Shown here: in pieces, positions 47,721-59,385 of the stretch
How the letters are laid out: every line of letters begins with the position of its first letter
Numbering within the stretch: the stretch's first letter is position 1
Position numbers and translations under genes: made by a program
Assembly (NCBI GenBank): GCA_028752905.1
Contig: JAQNBH010000011.1
Span: 35,007,124-35,071,123, forward strand
Direction of reading: 5' to 3'
Source of the DNA: Cladorhizidae sp. MBARI D1340-BT2
Taxonomy: Eukaryota > Porifera > Demospongiae > Poecilosclerida > Cladorhizidae
DNA: 64,000 nucleotides
Notes under the pieces: model-generated
Database searches by the model: none
Told to the model about the DNA's origin: nothing
What the model saw: only the letters and a program-made list of their open reading frames with translations

Positions 47721-49020
47721 AGATTCTGACTCGAACTCAATAAAATCATAGTCAATTGCAGACAATTATTACTCATTCATTTTGGGTAATATCAGTTAGT
47801 TTCAGAGTGTCTGTTCTAGTTTTATAGAGCATATAAACACAATTAAGATGGCTCACCTTGGAAACTTGAGCACACTGATGTAGAGATATTTTGTTATGGC
47901 AACAATCCTTAACAGTCTAATTTACATAATTATATGGAAAAGGCTAGAGTACAAACCACTCAAGACAGATATGAATGACTTTCATGCCGATGAGGTTATT
48001 ATGATAAGCAATTTGTCACACCAATTTGAGCTGTAATTTGTTAAGTTTTAATATTGTTATTTTTAATAAAGGACTATATTTTTCATTTTAAATTTAGTTG
48101 TAATTTTGTAATTCTGTACCTGTATCACTAATGTAATTTTTTCTTCTAGATTTCTCCAATTCGGTTGGATCTTTGTATATCATATGTTTGTATGTAATAT
48201 GTCATGCATTTGGAACTAGTGTACGAGTGGTTTTACCTTTTTATGATATGTTCAGATATTGAGACTTGCTTTCAATCTTGTATGTTTCGTGTGTTCTATT
48301 CAATAAACATAATTATTATCATGAGTTGTAAGTATAAGAATTTATCATTTTAGCTAAATCACAGATAGGTTAATGTGAACAGTGCAGGGTAAATATGGAA
48401 TCATGTTTAGGCTACACCCGGAGAGAATATGAAATCAATTTCATAACACTAGTGAGGTAATTTGAAGTCCTTACACCAGGACAGTTGGCATGACTGGGCT
48501 CCTCATCTAGCAGAAGCTGCTACAGTAGTAGAGTTGAGTTTTGACATTGAGCTTCAAACTTTTCTGCTGATGAAGCAAGCAGGAGTGGTTAGAAATGTAG
48601 CAGTACAGAATCTCTCTAGAGTAGAGTAAGCTCTGCTATAACAGTCATGAGGATTGTAGCATTCTAAATCCATTACCATAGGTATAACCACCAGTGGGAG
48701 ACTGGTCAGTTGGCTGTACAAATAATCACTTTTGGGGAAAATTTGTTTTGTAACGCTGGATTGCAGAGTCTCATTATAGATTTTAAAGTAACCTAGACAT
48801 TAATGCTTTAATGTGTCACTTGATTATGATGTAACTTCAACAATATAATTATAGTTGACTCTAATCATTTTTTTACAATTGATAGCAATTCAGTGAGTGT
48901 GACTGCTTCTAGTAATGTGTTGACTTAGTTTGTCCAGCAATAGAGAAGCCACATCAGCCACTCACTTTTAACTTCCCAATGAGAAACTTCGGGAAAAGAG
49001 TGTAATATTTCGTCCATTAC
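47721..49020. other. No gene recognised
   Basis: AT-rich intergenic DNA between the Gypsy integrase fragment and the TTF-type hAT remnant. No exon, tRNA or clear repeat identified. Confidence 0.4.
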
Positions 49021-49027
49021 AGGCTTC

Positions 49028-49960
49028 TTGGTTTGCTATATACTTATCAATGGCTCCATTATGAGGAAGACTCAGACTCAGTTTTTTGGCCACATCTGTG
49101 TTAAAGCAGCAATGAAACCAAAGAGATTATTGTCTTCAGTAGTAAGCCAAATTATTGGAGAATTTGGTTACGTGAACTGGAAGGATGCTACAACCACTTT
49201 CAAGAAACATGAAACTTGTAAATGCCATCAAGCTGCTAGTCAGTTCTTCCATCTCAAGTATACAATGTAGGTGAATTGCTTTTTCTACTCTTTAAATGAC
49301 AAAACACTACTTTTGGTGAAAATTTCTTCCCCTTTTAACTCTCTTTTACTCCAATTGGGGCATTTTTGAGTGTTTTGAAGAAAAACTGTCGGAAATAGCT
49401 CATTCTTGTCAAAATGGGTACAACATTAGGTTCCTTTTTAACATTATTATCCTTTTTAACATTATTAAACTCTTTAAATGAGAGAAAACTGCTTTTAGTG
49501 AAGAAGATGAAAGAAGAAAAGGCTAACAACCATGCCATTCCTTGAAAATCACTAGTTTTCTTGTACGTCAAGAACTACCATTTCAAGGTTCAGTTTGAGA
49601 AGACCTTTATTGTATTGATGAAGAAAGAGAAGCTCCATGGATGGAGAAGAGAATGAACAATTTTCTGTCTCCAAATATTCAAAATGAATTGATTCAACTA
49701 GTGGCCCTGCGAGTGTTGCAGCCAATCCTATGTGAGATACAAGGTGTTAAATTCTTCACTCCTATGATAGATGAAACTAATGATGTTGCCAACATTAAGC
49801 AAGTTTTTATTGTTTTGAGGTGGGTGGCTTAAGATTTAGTTGTGCATGAAGATTTCATAGGCTTACATGCTGCAGAGACAATTAGGGCTAAATAAATTAT
49901 GCTTGAAATTCGCTATTCTCGAATTCTCGAATTCTCATGCAACTGCCTATAGTGCTTTTG
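49028..49960 (+). pseudogene. hAT transposase remnant, TTF-zinc-finger type
   Basis: First open piece (to 49270) ends with a TTF/BED-like stretch 'FGYVNWKDATTTFKKHETCKCHQAA'. After about 350 bp without similarity, a second piece (from 49641) reads 'NELIQLVALRVLQPI', 'FFTPMIDETNDVANIKQVFIVLRWVA', a stop, then 'DLVVHEDFIGLHAAETIRAK'. This is the RNase H-fold start of TTF-type hAT proteins. The remainder is missing. It differs in sequence from the hAT remnants at 25.5 and 50-51.7 kb. Confidence 0.75.
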
Positions 49961-50079
49961 ATATCTACCTACAATGTCTGAAATTTAGCCCAGAATTCTT
50001 TTTTCAGCTGAAACTTCTTTAATTGGTACACACAATAAATTGGTATATATATACAATAAAAGTTTATGAATCACTTTCT

Positions 50080-51734
50080 GTAATTATATTGGAGCATAAC
50101 AGATGCTTCAATAGTCTCTTCCAATGCAGTGGTTTGTCATTGGGAAAAACTATTAGACAAAATGGAGAAAACCCGCTCTGCTGCTGCAGAGTATGGCTGC
50201 ACTAGCAATGCTAATTTGCAAGCAGCAGACCAGTGAGGGAGTTCATTTGTGTACTTCTTCCACCAACTTATCCACCTCAGGAGAAACACCATCCACTTTT
50301 GCCAGGTAACTAGGAAGCTCTTTTTTTAAATCTTCAATTCGATCACCGAGGAAAGGAAAGGTTTTCAATGGTCAACATCAGTTGAGCATGGTTTAAGTTC
50401 AGAGATCTTGACTGGATCGAAGAATCTAGCATATGTGAAAGCTGTAACAATTGGTTTAAGATCACCTTCAAATTTCTGCTTGAAATAAGTGATAGCAGGC
50501 TTGATACATTCAGTTGCATAACTAATTAGCTGCTGCTTATTTGTTGGCCTGTTTGAAGATATATAACTTGGTGGCAACAGCATTAGTATTAGGGAAAGTT
50601 GAGTAGAAATAGTAGCATGAAGTACAGCGATTTCTTCATGTGCATTAAGAGCAAGTGGCCCATCCCCTTCCAGTCGATATGTTGCTTTCACAAATGGCTC
50701 ACCAAAGTCAATTGTGATTGCAAGTTCCATTTGCAACTTTCAATTCTTAGGAGGGTCAATTGAGAATATCCAAAAGCTTTTGTTTGGTAGGTGGGAGATC
50801 ATTATTTTCAAGGAAGGGATGAACTTCCCCAAAAGCATCAAGCATGTGCTTCATTACCTCCCATTTCGACCACCATCGAGTGCTTGAATAAGTAGGGACT
50901 GGCAGACCTGTAGTTTCTCTCCAAGCCAGTTTTGTCTTTGGACTTCGTGAAAAAAGTCCAACCCAGCCTTTAACAAATTCAGCCAATATGTTTATACATA
51001 TATTTTCTCCAACATGATCATGAGTATGTGAGAAGCACCCCACATCTAGAATACAAGGGTAAACAATTTTTAGAGTTTGAATTATTGCTACATTGTTAAC
51101 CGAAGCACGATCACGCATAGCTGCTACTAGCTGATTTGAGACAATACCAAGTTGATTAGATAGGCACATAATCAATTGTCTGGCCACTTCTTCGCCTTTG
51201 AGGCTCTTAGCTAGCAACATTAGCATTGCTATAGTTGCCACTTCTCATCCACAAAACGAACCACTATAAACATTGCTTCACAAACATGGGTTGTTCTATC
51301 AAAGATTACAGCTACTTCTTTTCCATTAATGTTATTTTTGATGCTGGCAAACTCTTGTTCATGAATAAATGGAATTAATTGGCGTAAATTATTACTGTGA
51401 GAGAGTCTGAAGGCATTTTCTTCAAATACTACTCTAAAACACTCAATCTTGCTTAGAGGTACTCCAGCTTTCAAAAACGATTTCACAACTTCAACTCGAA
51501 AGACTCTGACTTCATCTGAAGATTTTCTCCAACTGGGTGTTTTTCTGCACCATACTTTTTTTCTGCACCATACTTCTTTAACATGTCAGCTACATTTTGA
51601 TCTTGCACTTTCTTCGAAGCTTTTAGCTTTTGAGCACTAGCATGCTTAGCTGATTTAATATGTTGAAGCAATACACTCTTTTTAACAGACATAGGCTCTC
51701 TACAGCACTCACAAAATAAAAATTTTGATACCAC
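50080..51734 (-). pseudogene. hAT transposase, nearly full length but frameshifted
   Basis: Starts at ATG 51734 with a zinc-finger-like segment (C..C of 'CECCREP' and 'H' of 'HIKSAKH'). The reading frame then moves near 51485, near 51230 and near 50750, each time continuing the same protein family: 'KSFLKAGVPLSKIECF', 'EVAVIFDRTTHVCEAMFIVVRFV', 'LLAKSLKGEEVARQLI', 'GCFSHTHDHVG', 'YSSTRWWSKWEVM'. The C-terminus, at about 50160-50250, has the hAT dimerisation motif 'LLVQPYSAAAERVFSILSNS', then 'LEETIEASVMLQYNYRK'. One to three small indels disable it; otherwise it looks recent. A Merlin derivative begins 25 bp upstream of its ATG. Confidence 0.85.
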
Positions 51735-51758
51735 AGAGAGATATTCGTTGGAAAATTC

Positions 51759-52430
51759 GGATCAATTCACATATACGGCCAGTAGCCGCGTGAAATTCGT
51801 GCGCGTGTAATTAACTTAAAATAAATAATTAACTAAAAGCATAGATAAACTGGTGTTTAATGGACTATCATCCTTTGAAGACATTAATGAGAGTATTACT
51901 GAATATAGACTCTGGACTATCATCCTTTGAAGACATTAATGAGAGTATTGCTGAATATACACTCAGCATTAGTCCTCAAGATGCATATAATTATGTTTCT
52001 TGGTTCTACATAGATTAAAGCTCAGGCAATGGGTCCTGCTAATGTATCTGTGGTCTCGGGAGTATCTTGTATGCGAGGCAAGCCGAGATGCTGGCATCAG
52101 TCCACAAAGAGGGGTGGATATCTACCATAAATATAAGTCAGCAATACCCTGTATGAATGATATGATAATGAAATGTATGTATAAAATAACAATTGGATGG
52201 GAATAAGAATTGGATGGGAATAAAAATTGGATGGGAATAAGAATTGATAACAATTATAAAATATATAGCAATTGAATTATAGCAACAATTGAATTATAGC
52301 AAGAATAATAAAATAGATGGGCCATTAATTAGGATCCATTAACAGCTATGCTTTTAGTTAATTATTTATTTTAAGTTAATTACACGCGCACGAATTTCAC
52401 GCGGCTACTGGCCGTATATGTGAATTGTCC
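51759..52430 (+). mobile_element. Merlin deletion derivative, 672 bp
   Basis: Left end 'ggatcaattcacatatacgg' and right end (inverted) 'ccgtatatgtgaattgtcc'; the arms are about 85 bp. Inside, on the plus strand, is the N-terminal transposase remnant 'LRQWVLLMYLWSREYLVCEA' and 'AGISPQRGVDIY', then a direct jump to the 3' end of the element, so the catalytic part is deleted. A 52-bp tandem duplication (51862-51913 and 51914-51965) and an 18-bp repeat ('ggatgggaataagaatt', about 52195-52250) also lie inside. Target-site duplications are not obvious. Confidence 0.82.
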
Positions 52431-52531
52431 AAACGCTGTTTTAAACTACAAAGAAGCCAGTGATTCTGTTATTGCTCAAAGGTAAATGAGAGGAACTTGC
52501 TGCCTAGTGGACTATAGCTATAACAGAAGAG

Positions 52532-53689
52532 GGATCAATTCACATATACGGCCAGTAGCCACGTGAAATTCGTGCGCATGTAATTAACTTAAAATAAATA
52601 ATCAACTAAAAGCATAGCACAACCAGATGTTAATGGAACCTAATTAATGGCCCATCTATTTTACTATAACTCAAGCTATAATTCAATTGTTGCTATAATT
52701 CAATTGCTATATATTTTATTAATTGTTATCAATTCTTATTCCCATCCAATTGTTATTTTACATACATTTCATTATCATATCATTCATACAGGGTATTGCT
52801 GACTTATATTTAACATTATATTATTAAATGCCAAGTGTTTTGACTGTCCATGTCGCTCTCGCCACATAAATTCATCCAGGTAGCTTCCAGTATGATGTGC
52901 ATGGAATCCTTTCATCCTCTTCAGTTTGGTCTTTACTCTATTCCAATACGACTCAATGTTTTGTGTATGGGTACCCGACCCAGGGTCTACAAAATGCAGG
53001 GAATTGTTGACAGTTTGGTGGCTAGAGACACCAGCAAGCGATCGAACTTGGTTATAAGCCCTCCACTGGTCTGAGTGTATGACTGTGTTGGGTGCAATAT
53101 GGGCTTGTATGGTGGGCAGTAGGGTGGCCGCATCTCTTTTCGCCACTTCCTGCATGTATCCCAAGGCTGGTGAGGTCGAGATGTCGACCATTCCGAACAC
53201 CCAGACTTCTTGGGCTGGAGGTCTGCCTCTGTGGTGCTGTATGTTAGATTAGGTAAAGTAAGATAATGGTTCCAGATAAGAATAAGATAAGGTAAAGTAG
53301 TTAAGGTAAAGTAAGTAGGTTTCTAAATATTCTATAAACCTTTGGTTTGTGTCGGAAGAGCGATTCATCTATTTGCACCACCCCTCCAAGCACAATTGGC
53401 ACTTGCAATAGCTTAGTCGAACATACTTCCCTCAGCCACTGGTAGATATCCACCCCTCTTTGTGGACTGATGCCAGCATCTGGGCTTGCCTCGCATACAG
53501 GATACTCCCGAGACCACATACTATCATTACTGTCTTCAAAGGATGATATTCCAGAGTCTATATTCAGTAATACTCTCATTCAAAGGATGATAGTCCATTA
53601 ACACCAGTTTATGCTATGCTTTTAGTTAATTATTTATTTAAGTTAATTACACGCCCACGAATTTCACGCGGCTACTGGTGAATTGATCC
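52532..53689 (-). mobile_element. Merlin element with 8-bp target-site duplication
   Basis: Begins 'ggatcaattcacatatacgg' and ends with the inverted form '...gtgaattgatcc'. The flanks are CAGAAGAG on both sides (52524-52531 and 53690-53697), an exact 8-bp target duplication as expected for Merlin/IS1016-type elements. It carries a transposase on the minus strand. It is oriented opposite to the derivative 100 bp to the left. Confidence 0.9.
52784..53579 (-). CDS. Merlin (ISXO2-like) transposase, two exons, N-terminus shortened
   Basis: Exon 1 runs from ATG 53579 to 53340, and exon 2 from 53236 to the stop at about 52784, separated by a 103-bp intron with GT at 53339 and AG at 53237. The join is in phase 0 and restores 'RHKPK-HHRGRPPAQEVW'. 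The DDE residues are visible: Asp in 'VVQIDESLF', Asp in 'IHSDQWRAY' and Glu in 'NIESYWNRVK'. Merlin transposases normally have a zinc-binding N-terminus and a 'LRQWVLLMYLW' segment. Here that part is missing and the sequence jumps from 'SSFEDSNDS' to 'MWSREYPVCEA', so the enzyme is probably inactive although its catalytic domain is open. The neighbouring derivative keeps the segment lost here. Confidence 0.85.
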
Positions 53690-53699
53690 CAGAAGAGAT

Positions 53700-54480
53700 C
53701 TAGCCAAAGGCTACATTAACTGGAAGGATGCTCGTGCTGCGTTAAAATAGCTAGCTAAATTTAATTTTTATATATCTTACCATTTCTATCTTACTATTGT
53801 AGGAGCTCCATTTTTCTAAGTATCATCAACATGCTGAATGTCAAAATTTCAAGTTCAGTCATTCATATTATTGTTTATTAAATTTCCTATACAAATGTGG
53901 GAAAGGTACAAGGTATGGTTATACAAAATTGGGCATGGCCAGCCCCCCTGCACTATATATTTGCCTTACCAATGCAAAATGTACTGCTATGCCTATGATC
54001 TATCACTTAGCAAGTAGCTGTGTGCTAACTATGCTAAGGGGGTGCTTCAGGTCCAACCATTTTTGGGGTTTTTTTTTCCCTTGTTCCCATAAATATGTTA
54101 CTAGGACCTGTAAGATGCTGCATTCCAAATTTGACAAGATTTGGATGCTCAATTCTGGACTTATATGACTTTTGTACATATACCTCCATTCAATTCTGAA
54201 TGGAAAGAAGACTGTCCGTGGAGGGTGAGTTTCATGTTTAGACGGCTGTAACAGCTTTTTGTTAAATTCTGGTTTCCAATCGCCATTCACAGCAAAAAAA
54301 AAAATTTGGCCAAAACCAGCAACCAATTATCACCCAAGTTCTGTCCCAATGCTATATCTTACTTGCAGATTGTATTGAAAGACTTCATTCCAGACCAGGA
54401 TCTCCATCAACCATTTAACAGTGAACTGGTGTAGCCTCATTCCAATTATCATATTCCAAAACGGAACCCCAGTACTGACT
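53700..54480. other. Non-coding stretch between Merlin and pogo elements
   Basis: No gene recognised. Just after the Merlin target site (53700-53740) is 'NWKDARAALK'-like sequence resembling the TTF-zinc-finger part of a hAT element, perhaps the edge of an element that Merlin interrupted. Confidence 0.4.
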
Positions 54481-54489
54481 ACACTGCTC

Positions 54490-57412
54490 ACTCAAAACTG
54501 GTTATCAATCATGGCATCAATTATCAACCATTCATTAATATTATGTACATCAATTATCACTCACTGAGATTGCCCCCCTCCCCAAGCAATTTTGTAGAAG
54601 TTCAACCTTTACCAGATTTTCATCTTGCATTGCAGTATTTAATAACAATATTGTTGTCCAAGTATGAGAACATGTGTTTGTGCAGGAAACGTTGAAACTG
54701 TCACGCAAACTTTGTAGCTAGATCATCCAAACAGAATGGGCATTTGCAATCCTTTCCATCTTCATCTCTTATGCAATCATCCACACAATCTTCATGGAGC
54801 CAGTTCCCACACGCACATGCCAGCCAATCTGCACCATTCCCCTCAAGGACATCTTGCTCATACGAGCCATTGCACGTACAGCAGATATTGGTGTCAATTT
54901 CCATTTGCTGACCTGCTTTACTCTCTGTGGCTGGCGTGGGGTGCACTTTGATGCACTGTCGCTTTCTCTTCACTTCTTTTCTCCTTCCTGTTTCTTCCTA
55001 ACACTTCCTCTTCACTTCTCTTTTCTTCTTTGCTTCTTCCTTCAGTTCTGCTTTCTTTACTCATTCTTGTTCTCTTAGGATTCTATTTTCTGCTTTCTTC
55101 TTCGACTCTTCATCCCTTAGTTTCTTTTTCTCTTCCCTTTATGTCTTCCGTTTTGCCTTCATTTCCAATTCATCTTGGTTCTTCTTTTCTTTTTCTTCAA
55201 GTGTCTGCAATGAATCTTCACTAGTTAAGAGTTTGACATGTGGAAAACTGCTTGCAGCACATTTTGGAGTAGATTCTACAGGAATAGCCAAGTATCTTGA
55301 CACTACACACACTTCTCTTGAAGAGTCCTTTGCACTGGACATCCTACCTGCATTGGTCGACTCTTTTGAAGCTGAACTAGGTTTTGGAGCAACCCCTGAA
55401 GTACTAGCAACAACAGGACATAATGGAGAGATGTTTGTAAAGGAACTTGCCAGGATAAGACATCTTCATCTGTTGGGTTACAGCAGAGGTTAGGTTGTGA
55501 CGACTCACCACATATGAGACTGGATCTCTAGCAGGGTTTAGATCATGGCAATCGACAGATAGTGCTTCAGGATGATGTATGTCAAGCCAATGGATGCAAC
55601 ATGGATCAATAGAGAGATTGTATCCCTCTTTGTACCGACACTGAATGAGATCTAACTGCTCGTCTGTGAAGGATCCAAACATTGATGTCCCCTCACTTCC
55701 CACAGCACCCGACTCTCCACTACTTCCAAAAGTAACTGCTGACCCACATGCTCCACCACGTCCAGCTCTAGCACCTCCTGCCTCAGCAGAAACCCTCCAA
55801 TCCGATTCGTCACCAGGATACTGTCCACTCCATTCCTCACCAGGCTGCAGTTCACTCCCTCCCTCATCACACTGTTGTCCATGCTCTCCCTCAATGCATA
55901 GTTACGTACTATCTCCATCACACCCCTATCTCCACTTCCTGCCTCATCTCCACTACTTCCCCCAACTCCACTACTTCCCCCATCTCCACTTGTTCCCTCA
56001 TCTCCGCTCCTCCCCTCATCGGATCGATCACGAGTTTTCTTACTGCTAGTATTGTCATCATCTTGAACTGAAATGGCAGATGGATTGTATGGGTACACTC
56101 CACAAGTCTTAAAACTGGCAATGATGTTTGAAGGAATAAGCGACTTCAACCATGCTTGGGAGAACAACATATTGAAATTGAATCTTGTTATCACTTTCAC
56201 AGGATACTTATGGAAATATTGATGACACACTTCAGTCCACTTGCTCTTGAGGGGCTTCAAAACACCACAATCCAATGGCTGAGATTCGTGGGTGGTATGG
56301 GGAGGTAAACATAGCATGATAATATCATGTTCCCTTGCAAATCTAACTGCATCAGGCTGATAATGTGTGCTATACCCATCGAGAAGCAACAAAAGGGGAA
56401 GCCCAGAACTGTAAATTGAAGGAAGTGTTCAACCTTCGATTAACCCATACCGAGTTCCCGGAACCTCATCTTTAGTCCATGCATAGTTGAGATTTCGAGC
56501 ATCAAAAATTATCATTGGCGGAATTGCTTGACCAACTGCACTAGCACAAGCTACCACTGTAATTTTCTTGGACCCAGTCTTAGCAACAATATTAGGGACT
56601 TTGTAATCGAATGGCACACCACTCTCATCAACGTTATATATCTGAGCCGGTTTTGAATGCAGATTATGTTTATCAAGAACATCTTTGAGCAGGGAGAAGT
56701 ATTGCTTCATCGTTTCCTTGTTAATGGCGTTCATTCGAACATGAGCAGTGGTATCACTTCTTCTGAGTGACAAATCACCTTGACGCTCAATAAATCTATT
56801 CCACCAACCACAATCTTTTTTCAGCAAACCTTTCTCTCTGGCAACATACTCTGCTAATGCATGACATCCTTTCTTGTTTTACCATAGCCTACAGTTGCAC
56901 ACTGCTTCAAAAAGGAGCCAAGTTCATGTTCCTCCTGGCAAAATAGGTATGGCCTAGGCCCCGGTGTGTCACCATGCTTTACATTGCCACTTGTCGATTC
57001 TGCAAAGTGGATACAGGGACCCCATGATCGCCAGCTGCCTTATGTATCCCTTGGCCTCCTTCAACCGCCTTCATTGCTGCTTCCATTTGCTGGTCAGTCC
57101 ATTGTTTTTGCTTTACTAATGGCCTAGGAGCTGGGTTGCTAGATGATGATGGCGACGGTTGAGATTTTCGCCTAGACAAGCGTTTTCTCACACCCTTCCG
57201 AGGCATAGCTATGAAATGAAAGGGTAGGAGAGCTAGAATATAGCTCCATAAATCACTGAAAAGACTTACCTCAGTGCAAATAGAGCCTACAAACAAACTT
57301 CTAACGCTTCTTCACACCAACACTCCCGCTTTCCTCCGCACACCTCTGGATATTTGACTGGGTGATATTGATCGCTATTGGTTGATAATTGATGCTGGTT
57401 GATAATTGGTTG
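54490..57412 (-). mobile_element. pogo/Tigger-like DNA transposon, decayed
   Basis: The ends share inverted similarity: 'gcatcaattatcaacc' near 54513 against its inverse 'ggttgataattgatgc' near 57390, with further weaker matching outwards (for example 'gtgataattgatg' and 'gtgatattgat'). They enclose one decayed transposase gene. Exact termini and a TA duplication could not be fixed by eye. Confidence 0.6.
54701..57206 (-). pseudogene. pogo/Tigger-type DDE transposase pseudogene with PHD-like finger
   Basis: From ATG 57206 there is a basic start 'MPRKGVRKRLSRRK' and a psq-type helix-turn-helix ('WTDQQMEAAMKAVEGGQGIHKAAGDHGVPVSTL'). After a frame change near 57000 comes 'GDTPGPRPYL' and the CENP-B-like DNA-binding part. 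The DDE domain follows (56827-55900): 'YNVDESGVPFD', 'GQAIPPMIIFDARN', 'LLLLDGYSTHY', 'LPPHTTHESQPLDCGVLKPLK'. A piece between 'TRYGL' and 'LLLLDG' is deleted. Downstream is a Lys/Glu-rich coiled region and, at 54973-54701, an open Cys4-His-Cys3 finger ('CCTC', 'CACGNWLHEDC', 'CPFC') of PHD type. At least four frameshifts make it dead. Confidence 0.85.
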
Positions 57413-58820
57413 TTTACGCTGTATCATTTTGAAGCTCTTTCTTTGCTCTTTGTGTTCAACGATCAATTTTGTTTAATTCACAATAATAAAAGGTTATGTT
57501 GCTTAGTGGGCGTGGCATCTATATGAACCCAGCAAACAGTGGGAATATTGAGTTAGGTACCATTATACCGTATCAGGCTAAGCTGAGTACTAAAGAGGGT
57601 CCATATCCTTCGTTATGAAAATCAGTGTCTTATCAGCAAGTGTTTGAGATGGAACAGATGGACACCTGCCATTTGGGTGAGGAAGAACCTGCTGTCTACT
57701 GATCATATCTAGCAAAATATTGTAGTTTGACTAATTAGGCATATTTGATTTTTTTATATTATTCTTTACCATTCTTTACCATTCTGCCAAACAATTTAAC
57801 CTTAATTAAGTGAAGAGAAAGAATGTGAGCTAGTCAGAGAATGGACAAGGAGTGCATAGTGAACCACTTGTATTAGTCGCAGTGTCTACTCTACACCAGT
57901 GTAGATGGGGAACTGATAAAAGAAAAGTGGTCATCACTGACAATCACATCCATGACAAACGCAATGGACACAATGAGTCTTTAGAATGTGAGCATCAGTT
58001 TCTCTACCTATTCTACCTTGAAACAATTCAAAACGTCCACACCGTGCTGTTAAGGGACTCATTCGCATTTTGGGTATAACCTTCTAGGCAACGCTCCAAA
58101 AGAGACTGGGATCCTGTCATGGATCTCCACAGACTTGACCCTGACTGAGAGAGAACCACACGGGTCGTCAGATCTACAGGCCAGCGGAAGTGTCTCGAAT
58201 GTTGATGAACCATACAGGTTGCCAAATGGCTCAGACAAGTCAACTGAGGAGAAGGATGCTGATTGGTCAGAGACTCATGCCGGAAGGCCACTCCAGAATA
58301 ACAAACATGGTCATTTTGGGGGAGATTGCGGACACGTCTGACGAGGGATGACGTGAAGAGAGAGAGGGAGAGACGAGTGAAAAAGAGAAGAACTTTGATA
58401 GATTTATGTGTGATTAGGACTTTTGAGAACTGAGAGTAGTTGCATTGTTGTTCATTTGTTCGTTTGTGCCTTGTTTGTAATTAAAGTTATTTAACTTGCT
58501 CTCAAATTTTAGCTACAAGAATACTGTAGGCTGGGTTGGTCTAGTGGTAAATTAGAATAGCGTGGTTCTAATTTGGACTAGGCATCAAAGTGTTCCTCTA
58601 CATTGCCAAAGCTAAAGCAGCTGGAGTGTAGGGAGCGGGACGTTTACAGATCCTAGCCGTGCGCATACAGAGGTTTGAGCACTTCATGGCGAAAGGAAAT
58701 GGGGCTTTCTTGTGGGAGTGTGGTACTTTGTTGGCAATGACCTTCAGGTACTTACATCAAGAATCTGGTCCTTTAGGACAAAGATTATGTCGAGGTTTCT
58801 CATCTGTAGAATTCAAATAC
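57413..58820. other. No intact gene recognised
   Basis: Contains a polypurine run 'agagagagagggagagacgag' at about 58357 and some plus-strand open frames at 58135-58341 and 58659-58889 without recognisable domains. The DNA here is less AT-rich than the surroundings, which may reflect an old element. Confidence 0.4.
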
Positions 58821-58827
58821 AAGCATC

Positions 58828-59385
58828 TTAAACAACCTTTGCATGGGAACTATAACGGTTTACCGAAACTGGAGGAGGCAAATTCATAACAGCACAAAAC
58901 GTTTCAAGCTGGGAGTGTGTTATGCCAATGCATTTAGCCGCAAAAACTGAGGCACGATTGAGCCTAAGAGACCTACGCTTTGGCTCAAGCTTGCTAGAAA
59001 AGGATACTTTTAAAACTAAGTTACACCTACTACTACATTCAAAGCAAGTGGTTACATACAAACCCTGCCAAGGCTTCACTTCTTTTTACTTGATCTTCTT
59101 ACACTTGCACTTTGGGCAACATAAAAAGGGCTTCAATCCAGCCATTAAGCCATCAATAATATAAAAAAACAGTTCTCTTATCATCTTCCATACAGTATAA
59201 TCATAGTCATCACTCTCCTCTTGTAAAACTGATGGGGACATAATGCATATCTTCCTCCTGGAGGCAGTACAAGGTTGCTGAGGGCTGATGGAAGTAGAGG
59301 GCAGTTGCTGAGGGTTGCTGGAAGTAGAGGGCAGTTGTTGAGGGCTGGTGGAAGTAGAGGGCAGTGCATTAGCATCTGATGGCAC
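58828..59385 (-). pseudogene. Mutator-like transposase fragment
   Basis: The minus strand at 59079-58828 reads 'CFECSSRCNLVLKVSFSS', then 'SLRLNRASVFAAKCIGITHSQLETFCAVMNLPPP', which matches the 'N.R.V.A....G....L..FC..MN.PPP' segment of Mutator-like transposase domains. Upstream, 59385-59086 has Ser/Pro/Gln repeats and 'CCPKCKCKK'. A stop separates the two parts. The rest of the transposase is not visible. Confidence 0.55.
59274..59363. repeat. 30-bp minisatellite, three units
   Basis: Three tandem copies of a 30-bp unit containing 'ggaagtagagggcagttg'. On the minus strand they encode repeats of PSTSxxPQQL inside the Mutator-like fragment. Confidence 0.8.

Noticed and set aside
58535..58620. 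tRNA-like stretch 'ggttggtctagtggtaaatt'
   Set aside because: It resembles a D-arm/A-box, but no matching anticodon arm, B-box or acceptor pairing follows at the right distance.
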